Assembly: GCA_031289385.1 (NCBI GenBank) | Contig: JAITPP010000150.1 | Span: 1-5,732, forward strand | Length of the DNA stretch: 5,732 nucleotides | Reading direction: 5' to 3' | Origin: Prevotellaceae bacterium | GTDB lineage: Bacteria; Bacteroidota; Bacteroidia; Bacteroidales; UBA932 | In this document: piece by piece, positions 1 through 5,704 of the stretch | How the letters are laid out: the number at the start of each line of letters is the position of its first letter | How positions within the stretch are numbered: the first letter of the stretch is position 1 | The notes under the pieces: generated by a model | Told to the model about the DNA's origin: nothing | The model's input: the letters and a program-made list of their open reading frames with translations, nothing else | Database searches by the model: none | Made by a program: the position numbers and the translations under genes

Positions 1-665
1 AATCTCCTGCCGGTATTACCTTTTTGTACGTTGATCCACAATCCACGTGGATGTATTCTTATGTTTTTTATATAGATAATACCGTTGAATATGGTGGTGG
101 TTTTGATACTTATTTAACAGGGAAATGGGAATTACAAGAAGACTCCTTATTTATAACATATACAAGAAGAGAGGGAAAACGAGGAATAGGAAAACCACAC
201 GAAGTAAAAGACGTTCCTGCTGTGTATGTTCATACTTATGATGAGTATGTACCTTTTGCAGAAGAAGTACATATTACAGATAACTTCCATTGGGGCGAAA
301 TTGTGCGACATCTTATTGTACATTCGGAAGAGCAAAGTTGCTTAGAATTTTGTTCATTTACTCCGTTGAAAGAATCCGAAAGTATATCTCATGTTGTTTT
401 ACCCGGCAAATATACGTTTGCATCCGAAAAAGAATTGACAAAAGAATTATTGATGCCTTATACCAAAGCACAACTAAAATTTATTCGTAACGAAATATTT
501 GCCAGATACGGCTACAAGTTTAAAGATAAAGAATTAAAAAAATATTTTGAACAGCAAAAATGGTACACTCCTCAACGCGATAATGTAGATAAATATTTGA
601 GCGAAAGAGAAAGAAAAAATATAGAATTATTACAGGAAGAAGAGCAAAATGACAGTTCAAATTAG
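1..665 (+). CDS. YARHG-domain protein, 5'-truncated by window edge
   Basis: The frame is open from the first complete codon (3-5) to a TAG at 663-665, so about 220 residues of the C-terminal part are visible and the true start is off-window; the TTG at 24 is internal with no sign of being a start. Numbering from the codon at 3, residues about 145-211 form a YARHG domain: RNEIFARYGYKF (162-173) carries the name-giving motif as FARYGYKF, followed by the usual FEQQKWY (184-188) and a terminal RKNIELL helix. Upstream, GKWELQEDSLFITY (40-53) resembles the first strands of a lipocalin-like beta-barrel, but that is only an impression. A CxxxC pair lies at 113/117. The extreme C terminus is acidic and polar. 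YARHG domains are usually found in exported or surface proteins and have no established biochemical role; any signal peptide would be outside the window. The domain call is firm, the cellular function unknown. Confidence 0.85.
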   Translation, partial: SPAGITFLYVDPQSTWMYSYVFYIDNTVEYGGGFDTYLTGKWELQEDSLFITYTRREGKRGIGKPHEVKDVPAVYVHTYDEYVPFAEEVHITDNFHWGEIVRHLIVHSEEQSCLEFCSFTPLKESESISHVVLPGKYTFASEKELTKELLMPYTKAQLKFIRNEIFARYGYKFKDKELKKYFEQQKWYTPQRDNVDKYLSERERKNIELLQEEEQNDSSN

Positions 666-765
666 AACAGAAATTCTCCGTTCAAACTAAGTTATACCTG
701 TAAAATTACAATGAAAAAATAATAAAAAATAGGTATTTACGAATTGAACTAATATCAACATATCA

Positions 766-795
766 TTTACAATATCAAAAAAATAATTATATTTG
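766..795 (+). promoter_or_regulatory. candidate Bacteroidota-type promoter before the micro-ORF
   Basis: TATATTTG at 788-795 is a perfect match to the -7 consensus TAnnTTTG. TTTA at 766-769 is a 3/4 match to the TTTG -33 element, 18 bases upstream, slightly short of the usual 19-21. Transcription would begin near 801-803, about 16 bases before the ATG at 818. In DNA this AT-rich such boxes also occur by chance, so confidence is low. Confidence 0.25.
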
Positions 796-817
796 GGCGT
801 TTTTACATAAAATTTGT

Positions 818-892
818 ATGAAAAACGGCAAAAAAACATATCCAACTCCGAAAATGCGCAAGAAAATATTGGACAGAACTAAGAAAAAATAA
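818..892 (+). CDS. possible 24-residue basic micro-ORF
   Basis: ATG at 818-820 opens a frame of 24 codons ending at TAA 890-892. The peptide begins MKNGKKTYPTP and ends KILDRTKKK; 11 of 24 residues are Lys or Arg. It follows a candidate promoter (-7 box 788-795) with a leader of about 16 bases, and like the other starts here it has no Shine-Dalgarno. I do not recognise a family. It could be a real small protein, the eroded end of a former gene, or a chance frame: lysine codons are common in A-rich DNA. The TYPTPKMRKK segment is less simple in composition than the surrounding spacer, which is the only argument beyond context. Treat as tentative. Confidence 0.2.
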   Translation: MKNGKKTYPTPKMRKKILDRTKKK

Positions 893-942
893 AATGTAAA
901 AGAGATTTGGGTTGTTTTTAAATGTGTAAATTATTTGCACAT

Positions 943-950
943 TATCTTTG
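943..950 (+). promoter_or_regulatory. isolated -7-like box TATCTTTG
   Basis: TATCTTTG is a perfect match to TAnnTTTG. No TTTG or TTG lies at 19-21 bases upstream, and no gene follows closely; the nearest downstream gene is asnS, about 300 bases away. It could be a distal asnS promoter or a chance match. Confidence 0.15.
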
Positions 951-990
951 AAAATCAGTTTTGTATGTGTGGGTTTTAATTATTTTTAAA

Positions 991-1030
991 CACAAAGTTC
1001 ACAAAGTTTTTTCACAAGTAACACAAAAAT
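991..1030 (+). repeat. 9-bp direct repeat cluster, CACAAAGTT
   Basis: Two perfect adjacent copies of CACAAAGTT lie at 991-999 and 1000-1008. After four extra T residues come two diverged units, CACAAGTAA (1013-1021) and CACAAAAAT (1022-1030). The cluster is non-coding and lies in the spacer before asnS. No function can be read from it; it looks like slippage-generated simple sequence. Confidence 0.7.
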
Positions 1031-1069
1031 TTTCTTTGTTAAATAAGAGCCCAGATAAATTTAGAAAAA

Positions 1070-1103
1070 TTGCTTAATAACTAACAATTCTTTTATAAAT
1101 TTG
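1070..1103 (+). promoter_or_regulatory. candidate distal asnS promoter
   Basis: TAAATTTG at 1096-1103, followed by CAGCA, matches the Bacteroidota -7 consensus perfectly. A TTG at 1070-1072 could be the -33 element, but the 23-base gap is longer than the usual 19-21. If active, it would give asnS a leader of about 140 bases that includes the CA-rich 24-bp repeats. Confidence 0.3.
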
Positions 1104-1114
1104 CAGCATTAATT

Positions 1115-1178
1115 AACAAAAAAACAACTCAGCAACTCAACAAAAAAACAACCCAGCAACTCAACAATTAAACAACTC
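1115..1178 (+). repeat. 24-bp tandem repeat, two full copies and one shortened
   Basis: Copy 1 (1115-1138) and copy 2 (1139-1162) are 24 bases each and differ at one base (T in copy 1, C at 1153 in copy 2). Both end in CAGCAACTC. A 16-base shortened derivative follows at 1163-1178, then a further AACAAAAAA at 1179. The block contains almost only A and C on the + strand, with few G or T, so a transcript would be unstructured. It lies 74 bases before the asnS start codon. Confidence 0.85.
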
Positions 1179-1195
1179 AACAAAAAACGCAATCA

Positions 1196-1217
1196 TAATT
1201 TCGTAATTCGTAATTGT
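1196..1217 (+). repeat. TAATTCG-type heptad array (2-3 units) before asnS
   Basis: TAATTCG at 1204-1210 is followed by TAATTGT at 1211-1217 and preceded by an 8-base version with one extra T (1196-1203). The array overlaps the position expected for the -33 element of the proximal asnS promoter. It is the least regular of the 7-bp arrays in the window. Confidence 0.55.
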
Positions 1218-1230
1218 TTTTCTACCTTTG
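1199..1230 (+). promoter_or_regulatory. proximal asnS promoter, -7 box TACCTTTG
   Basis: TACCTTTG at 1223-1230, followed by TAC, is a perfect TAnnTTTG -7 element. At 19 bases upstream there is only a degenerate -33 (TTTCG, 1199-1203). Transcription would begin near 1236-1238, giving a leader of about 15 bases ending in an A run before the ATG at 1252. This also decides the start codon: the in-frame TTG at 1228 lies inside the -7 box and would not be transcribed. Confidence 0.55.
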
Positions 1231-1251
1231 TACGTTATAATCTCTAAAAAA

Positions 1252-2655
1252 ATGGACAAAATAAAACGTACATCTGTTATTGATTTGTTGAAATCAAAAG
1301 ATTTAGGAAAAACTGTTTGCGTAAAAGGTTGGGTGAGAACAAAACGCGGAAACAAAAATGTTGCATTTATTGCAGTAAACGACGGCTCTACCGTTAACAA
1401 CATACAAGTTGTTGCCGACGTTGCCAAATTCGACGAAAACGTGTTGAAAAAAATAACAACAGGCGCAAGTCTTTGTGTTTACGGCGTTTTGGTAGAATCG
1501 CAAGGAAGCGGGCAAGCGGTTGAAATTCACGCCGAAACAATAGAAATTTACGGAATTGCCGACGAAACATATCCTCTACAAAAAAAAGGACATTCTATTG
1601 AATTTCTGCGCGAAATTGCGCATCTTCGCCCGCGAACAAACACTTTTGGCGCAATTTTTCGTATTCGCCACAACATGGCTTTTGCTATTCATAAATTTTT
1701 TCACGAACGCGGATTTTTCTATTTTCACACGCCGATAATCACAGCGTCTGATTGCGAAGGTGCAGGGCAAATGTTTCAGGTTACAACTCTCGACTTGAAA
1801 AACATTCAAAAAACATCGGATGGAAGCGTAGATTTTTCGGAAGATTTTTACGGAAAACCTGCAAATCTCACAGTTTCAGGGCAACTCGAAGGCGAATTGG
1901 CGGCAACTGCGCTTGGGCAAATTTATACTTTCGGACCAACATTTCGCGCCGAAAATTCAAATACTCCGCGACATCTTTCCGAATTTTGGATGATTGAACC
2001 CGAAATGGCATTTTACGAAATTGATGATAACATGCAACTTGCCGAAGATTTTATAAAATATTGCATACGCTGGGCTTTGGATAATTGCAGCGATGATATT
2101 AAATCTCTTGCAAGCAGATTTGACAGCGAACTGATTGAACGTTTGGAATTTGTACTTGCCAACGATTTTGTAAGATTAAAATATACAGAAGGAATAAAAA
2201 TATTGGAAAAGACTGTTGCAGAAGGACATAAATTTGAATTTCCAATTTATTGGGGCGCAGATTTAGCCGCCGAACACGAACGTTTTTTGGTTGAACAACA
2301 CTTTAAACGCCCCGTAATTCTTACAGATTTTCCGAAAGAAATAAAATCGTTTTACATGAAACAAAACGATGATGGAAAAACCGTTCGCGCAATGGACGTA
2401 TTATTCCCAAAAATCGGCGAAATAATTGGCGGCTCGCAACGTGAAGAAAATTTTGAAAAACTGAAAAAACGCGCCGAAGAAATGGAAGTTCCCGACAAGG
2501 ATATTTGGTGGTATATGGATACGCGCCGCTACGGAACTGTGCCACACAGCGGTTTCGGACTTGGTTTTGAACGATTAATTCTTTTCGTAACAGGAATGAC
2601 AAATATCAGAGATGTGATTCCGTTTCCACGAACACCAAAAAGTGCGGAGTTTTGA
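1252..2655 (+). CDS. asnS: asparaginyl-tRNA synthetase
   Basis: This cytoplasmic class IIb enzyme charges tRNA-Asn with asparagine using ATP. The 467-residue protein has the usual bacterial length. Residues about 21-105 form the N-terminal OB-fold anticodon-binding domain (VCVKGWVRTKR, then FIAVNDGS). The catalytic domain follows: motif 1 around 140-164 (FFHERGFFYFHTPIIT), motif 2 at 231-252 starting FRAENSNTPRHLSEF, and motif 3 at 434-441, GFGLGFER, with the ATP-binding Arg441. The motif 2 loop ENSNTPRHLSEF distinguishes AsnRS from AspRS, which usually has a RADRQPEF-type loop. The conserved IIGGSQREE lies at 391-399. ATG 1252 is chosen because the extension to TTG 1228 runs into the promoter box. 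No Shine-Dalgarno is present; an A run precedes the ATG. Its presence implies direct Asn-tRNA synthesis rather than sole reliance on the amidotransferase route. rpoN follows 165 bases downstream in the same direction. Intact, with no unusual residues seen. Confidence 0.97.
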   Translation: MDKIKRTSVIDLLKSKDLGKTVCVKGWVRTKRGNKNVAFIAVNDGSTVNNIQVVADVAKFDENVLKKITTGASLCVYGVLVESQGSGQAVEIHAETIEIYGIADETYPLQKKGHSIEFLREIAHLRPRTNTFGAIFRIRHNMAFAIHKFFHERGFFYFHTPIITASDCEGAGQMFQVTTLDLKNIQKTSDGSVDFSEDFYGKPANLTVSGQLEGELAATALGQIYTFGPTFRAENSNTPRHLSEFWMIEPEMAFYEIDDNMQLAEDFIKYCIRWALDNCSDDIKSLASRFDSELIERLEFVLANDFVRLKYTEGIKILEKTVAEGHKFEFPIYWGADLAAEHERFLVEQHFKRPVILTDFPKEIKSFYMKQNDDGKTVRAMDVLFPKIGEIIGGSQREENFEKLKKRAEEMEVPDKDIWWYMDTRRYGTVPHSGFGLGFERLILFVTGMTNIRDVIPFPRTPKSAEF

Positions 2656-2663
2656 TTTAGAGA

Positions 2664-2691
2664 AACAAGAGTCAAGAATCAAGAACAAAGA
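2664..2691 (+). repeat. NNCAAGA heptad array, 4 units, after asnS
   Basis: Units of exactly 7 bases lie at 2664-2670 (AACAAGA), 2671-2677 (GTCAAGA), 2678-2684 (ATCAAGA) and 2685-2691 (ACAAAGA). The array starts eight bases after the asnS stop codon. The core CAAGA is kept in three units and appears as AAAGA in the fourth. No hairpin is formed, so it is not a terminator. Confidence 0.7.
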
Positions 2692-2712
2692 CATTGGAAT
2701 GACATAGATAAA

Positions 2713-2733
2713 TTAACAATTAATAATTAATAA
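2713..2733 (+). repeat. TTAAYAA heptad array, 3 units
   Basis: TTAACAA (2713-2719) is followed by two identical TTAATAA units (2720-2726 and 2727-2733). It lies between asnS and the candidate rpoN promoter. Low complexity makes a chance origin easier than for the other arrays, but the phase is exact. Confidence 0.55.
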
Positions 2734-2740
2734 TGTGATA

Positions 2741-2774
2741 TTGACAGAGTTAAATTTTGAAATCTTGATATTTG
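2741..2774 (+). promoter_or_regulatory. weak candidate rpoN promoter
   Basis: GATATTTG at 2767-2774, followed by TAC, matches the -7 consensus at five of six fixed positions and shares TTTGTAC with the asnS box. A TTG at 2741-2743 (within TTGACA) could be the -33 element, but the 23-base gap is long. Transcription would start near 2780, so the AATAATA array would form nearly the whole rpoN leader. Read-through from asnS is an alternative. Confidence 0.3.
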
Positions 2775-2782
2775 TACTGAAA

Positions 2783-2817
2783 AATAATAAATAATAAATT
2801 GTAAATAATAAATAATA
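2783..2817 (+). repeat. AATAATA heptad array, 5 units, abutting the rpoN start
   Basis: Five units in exact 7-base phase cover 2783-2817. Units 1, 2, 4 and 5 are AATAATA and the central unit (2797-2803) is AATTGTA. The array ends three bases before the rpoN ATG at 2821, in the place where a Shine-Dalgarno would be in other bacteria. An A/U-rich, unstructured leader suits Bacteroidota translation initiation, so the array may act as the ribosome landing region; that is inference. Confidence 0.8.
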
Positions 2818-2820
2818 TTG

Positions 2821-4266
2821 ATGCTTAAACAAACTCAAAATCTTAAACAACAACAAAAACTCACTCCTCTGCAATTGCAGACGATAAAACTTTTGGAATT
2901 GACGACAATTGAGTTGGAAGAACGCATCAAATCGGAAATAGAAGAAAATCCCGCACTCGACGAAAACATAACCGACGAAGAAAAAGAACTCGAATCTTCG
3001 ATTGAAAAAAACGAAGAAAACGAGGATTTTTCGATAAAAGACTTCTTAGACGATGAAGATGACAGCATTCCGACATATAAATCGCAAACAAATAATTATT
3101 CGAACGATAGCAAAAAAGATAATTTTGCATTGTTGTCGGGAGAAAGTTTTCAGCAACATTTGATAGACCAACTCGGATTTCATTCGTTGGACGAGCGTCA
3201 GCGCAGCATTGCAATTTTTTTGATAGGCAGCATTGACGATGACGGCTATTTGCGTCGTAATCTGAGTTTTATTTGCGACGATATCGCATTTAAACAAAAC
3301 ATAAATACCACAAAAGACGAACTTGAACAAATACTGAAAATTATCCAAACGTTTGAACCCACAGGCGTAGGCTGCCGAAATTTGCAAGAATGTCTTTTAT
3401 TGCAACTTGATACAAAACACGCATCGCAATCGGTAAACGATGCAAAAGAAATATTATCGAAATGTTTTGAAGAATTTACAAAAAAACATTACGAAAAAAT
3501 TACAAAAAAACTCAACATAATCGAAGATAATTTGCGAAATGCCATTGCCGAAATTGTGAAATTAAATCCCAAACCCGGAAATCTTTTTTCTGACGATTAC
3601 AGCGAACAAGGAAAAACAATTATTCCCGATTTTATTTTGGATATGAAAGATGGTGAATTTGTTATAGAACTAAATTCATATAACGCACCGTATTTGCGAA
3701 TCAACGCAAACTATATGCAAATGATGCGCGAATACGCATCAAAAAAAGGAAAAGTAAACGTTCATGATAAAGAAACAGCACAGTTTATCGGACAAAAAAT
3801 AACATCGGCAAAATATTTTATAGATGCAATACGGCAACGACAAAAAACACTGCTGAATGTTATGAAAATAATTGTAGATTTACAACACAATTATTTTCTT
3901 GCCGGCAATGAAAACCAACTGAAACCAATGATTTTGAAAGATGTTGCCGCCCGCACAAATTTAGATGTTTCTACTGTTTCGCGAGTGCTGAATGGAAAAT
4001 ATATTCAAACGCATTTTGGAATTCTTCCGTTACGATATTTTTTCTCCGAGTCGGTAAACACTAAGGATGGCGAAGATGTTTCGAGTCGCGAAATAAAATC
4101 TATTCTGCAAAAATGTATAATCGACGAAGACAAATCAAATCCGCTTAACGACGAGCAACTTGTAAACACCTTAAAACAAAAAGGTTATACCATCGCTCGC
4201 CGCACAGTTGCAAAATATCGCGAACAACTTAATATTCCCGTTGCCCGACTTCGAAAAGAGATATGA
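2821..4266 (+). CDS. rpoN: RNA polymerase sigma-54 factor
   Basis: Sigma-54 directs core RNA polymerase to -24/-12 promoters and needs an AAA+ enhancer-binding activator to open them; no such activator is encoded in this window. The 481-residue protein has all regions in order. Region I (about 1-48) is Gln/Leu-rich, with LKQQQKLTPLQLQTIKLLE, the part that contacts activators. Region II (about 49-105) is acidic linker (DEEKELESS, LDDEDD). The core-binding domain spans roughly 105-300 and includes ALLSGESFQQHLIDQL, GSIDDDGYL and FEPTGVGCRNLQECLLLQL. The DNA-binding domain (about 315-481) has the helix-turn-helix STVSRVLNGKYIQT (384-397) and a perfect RpoN box, ARRTVAKYRE (459-468). ATG 2821 is preferred over the TTG directly before it because the protein then begins MLKQTQNLKQQQ as in the family. 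No Shine-Dalgarno; a heptad array abuts the start. Convergent with the downstream transporter gene. Confidence 0.97.
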   Translation: MLKQTQNLKQQQKLTPLQLQTIKLLELTTIELEERIKSEIEENPALDENITDEEKELESSIEKNEENEDFSIKDFLDDEDDSIPTYKSQTNNYSNDSKKDNFALLSGESFQQHLIDQLGFHSLDERQRSIAIFLIGSIDDDGYLRRNLSFICDDIAFKQNINTTKDELEQILKIIQTFEPTGVGCRNLQECLLLQLDTKHASQSVNDAKEILSKCFEEFTKKHYEKITKKLNIIEDNLRNAIAEIVKLNPKPGNLFSDDYSEQGKTIIPDFILDMKDGEFVIELNSYNAPYLRINANYMQMMREYASKKGKVNVHDKETAQFIGQKITSAKYFIDAIRQRQKTLLNVMKIIVDLQHNYFLAGNENQLKPMILKDVAARTNLDVSTVSRVLNGKYIQTHFGILPLRYFFSESVNTKDGEDVSSREIKSILQKCIIDEDKSNPLNDEQLVNTLKQKGYTIARRTVAKYREQLNIPVARLRKEI

Positions 4267-4273
4267 TTTTTTT

Positions 4274-4301
4274 TAAGTCGTAAGTCATAAGTTTTAAGTC
4301 G
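4274..4301 (+). repeat. TAAGTCG heptad array, 4 units, in the rpoN/transporter convergent spacer
   Basis: Four 7-base units cover 4274-4301: TAAGTCG, TAAGTCA, TAAGTTT and TAAGTCG, followed by a partial TAATTGT. A run of eight T (4267-4274) separates it from the rpoN stop. The 83-base spacer between the two convergent genes shows no GC-rich hairpin. A complementary ACGACTT at 4339-4345 could pair with an AAGTCGT in the array (7 bp, long loop), too weak to call a terminator. Confidence 0.8.
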
Positions 4302-4349
4302 TAATTGTTTCTTAACTTCAACTAACGACCAAATATCAACGACTTCCAA

Positions 4350-5693
4350 CTAAAAAATTCCCAACTGATTGACGCAAACCATAGCAATGATAACGGGTGC
4401 GATATATTTAAGCAAGAAAACAAATACTGAAAATAATCCGAATTTTACTGTTCCGTTGTTGGTGAGTTCGGCTTTTAATATTTTTTTATCGATATACCAA
4501 CCTGTGAAAATGCAAATAAACATCCCGCCAAGTGGAAGCATTAAATTTGCCGTTACAAAATCAAGAAAATCGAATATGGTAAATCCTAAAATTTTGAAAT
4601 CGGAAAGTATGCCAAACGACAGCGAACACACAACGCCAACTGCAAATCCACACAACGATACTATTGTTGCCGATTTGCGCCGCGACATTTTATATTGATC
4701 GTGTAAATAGGCGGTTACAACTTCGTGTATCGAAATTATCGACGTAAGTGCGGCAAGTGCAAGCAACAGGAAAAATATCAATGCCCATAAACTACCGAAA
4801 GGCATTTGTTGAAATATATTGGGAAGTGTTACAAATACTAATTTCGGACCTTGCGCCGGCGAAATTCCGAAACTTGTAACTGCCGGAAATATTACTATCC
4901 CCGCCAAAATTGCAACCAACGTATCAAGCGTTACAACCGAAACGGCTGTTTTAGGCATATTTATTGATTTGTTAAAATACGAGGCGTAAGTTATCATGCA
5001 GCCCATACCTACGCTCATCGAAAAAAATGCTTGTCCCAATGCGCTCAACACCACTTTTGATGTTATTTTGCTGAAATCGGGATAGAAAAAGAATTTTAAT
5101 CCTGCACCTGCATTAGGTAAGAGAAGTGAACGAATACACAATATTATCAATATTACAAAAAGCAATGGCATCATTATTTTTGACGCTCGTTCGATACCTT
5201 TTTTAACTCCCGATAACACCACCAAATGTGTGATTACTGTAAATATTACAATCCACATAATGGGACGAAAAATACCGGAAGTGAAAAGTCCAAAGGTTTC
5301 ATTAAATTCTTCGACAGAATCTGCTTTAAGATTTCCTGTAATCGATTGATACATATATTCCAAAGTCCATCCCGAAACAACCGAATAAAATCCGAAAATC
5401 AAGAATGCGGCAAGTACTCCGTTGTAACCAACAATTTTCCACATTGTATTAGGTGCAAGCGTTTTAAAAGCGCCAACCGAATCGTTTTGCGATGCTCTAC
5501 CTATAAAAAATTCGGCAAGCATCACAACAGTGCCAAGCCCCAGCACACAAAAAATATAAACAACCAAAAATGCTCCGCCGCCGTTTTCGCCCGCCTCGCA
5601 AGGGAAACGCCAAATATTTCCAAGTCCTACTGCGCTGCCGACAGATGCCATAATCAAACCAAGTTTGCTGCCGAATGTTGCTCGTGTATTCAT
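4350..5693 (-). CDS. sodium-dependent transporter, NSS (SLC6/SNF) family
   Basis: This inner-membrane symporter probably imports an amino acid or similar amine using the sodium gradient; the exact substrate cannot be read from sequence. The 447-residue protein begins MNTRATFGSKLG and shows 11 hydrophobic segments, as in bacterial NSS proteins of the MhsT/Tyt1 type that lack TM12. TM1 carries the family signature GSAVGLGNIWRFP (19-31), followed by NGGGAF (37-42). TM6 has the unwound-helix motif GQAFFSMSVGMG (220-231). TM8 has ALTSIISIHE, with Thr317/Ser318 at the expected Na2 sodium site. Asp257 in TM7 (TLDTLVAI) sits where Tyt1 and MhsT have an acidic residue that replaces bound chloride, which predicts chloride-independent transport; this rests on alignment by eye. 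ATG at 5691-5693 is preferred over one 33 bases upstream, which falls inside a heptad array and adds a non-family extension. The leader is A/T-rich. The promoter is probably beyond the right edge. Confidence 0.93.
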   Translation of the reverse strand: MNTRATFGSKLGLIMASVGSAVGLGNIWRFPCEAGENGGGAFLVVYIFCVLGLGTVVMLAEFFIGRASQNDSVGAFKTLAPNTMWKIVGYNGVLAAFLIFGFYSVVSGWTLEYMYQSITGNLKADSVEEFNETFGLFTSGIFRPIMWIVIFTVITHLVVLSGVKKGIERASKIMMPLLFVILIILCIRSLLLPNAGAGLKFFFYPDFSKITSKVVLSALGQAFFSMSVGMGCMITYASYFNKSINMPKTAVSVVTLDTLVAILAGIVIFPAVTSFGISPAQGPKLVFVTLPNIFQQMPFGSLWALIFFLLLALAALTSIISIHEVVTAYLHDQYKMSRRKSATIVSLCGFAVGVVCSLSFGILSDFKILGFTIFDFLDFVTANLMLPLGGMFICIFTGWYIDKKILKAELTNNGTVKFGLFSVFVFLLKYIAPVIIAMVCVNQLGIF

Positions 5694-5704
5694 ATATATT
5701 TTTT

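Larger units (their letters stand above)
666..1251. other. gene-poor spacer between the YARHG gene and asnS
   Basis: This 586-base stretch is very AT-rich and has no ORF of convincing length. What it holds is listed separately: a possible 24-codon ORF, four perfect TAnnTTTG boxes, a CACAAAGTT repeat cluster, a 24-bp tandem repeat and TAATTCG heptads just before the asnS promoter. I see no intrinsic terminator (GC stem plus T tract) after the YARHG stop codon. I also see no T-box, tRNA or recognisable riboswitch. Simple-repeat debris of this kind suggests a region free of strong coding constraint. Confidence 0.7.

Noticed and set aside
1085..1171. Asparagine-rich leader peptide for attenuation of asnS: one frame through the 24-bp repeat reads repeated Asn codons and ends Asn-Asn-stop at 1169-1171.
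   Set aside because: There is no ATG, GTG or TTG start in that frame after the stop at 1082-1084, and no terminator/antiterminator hairpin with a T tract before asnS. The Asn codons follow from the AAC content of the repeat.
991..1190. CRISPR array suggested by direct repeats upstream of asnS.
   Set aside because: The units are adjacent with no unique spacers, are short (9 and 24 bases) and of low complexity, and no cas gene is present.
1228..1251. TTG start for asnS giving an 8-residue extension.
   Set aside because: The TTG is part of the TACCTTTG -7 box and lies upstream of the predicted transcription start.
666..1251. Hidden tRNA, T-box riboswitch or other structured RNA before asnS.
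   Set aside because: No cloverleaf, no T-box core sequence and no GC-rich paired stems could be found by eye; the spacer is AT-rich simple sequence.
2927..3387. Overlapping open frames on the minus strand inside rpoN.
   Set aside because: Both lie wholly within the conserved sigma-54 coding sequence and look like low-complexity or Cys/Arg-rich shadow translations with no family match.
4258..4274. Intrinsic terminator at the rpoN stop because of the run of eight T.
   Set aside because: The only stem before the T run is about three base pairs (CTT/AAG around CGAA), far too weak for an intrinsic terminator.
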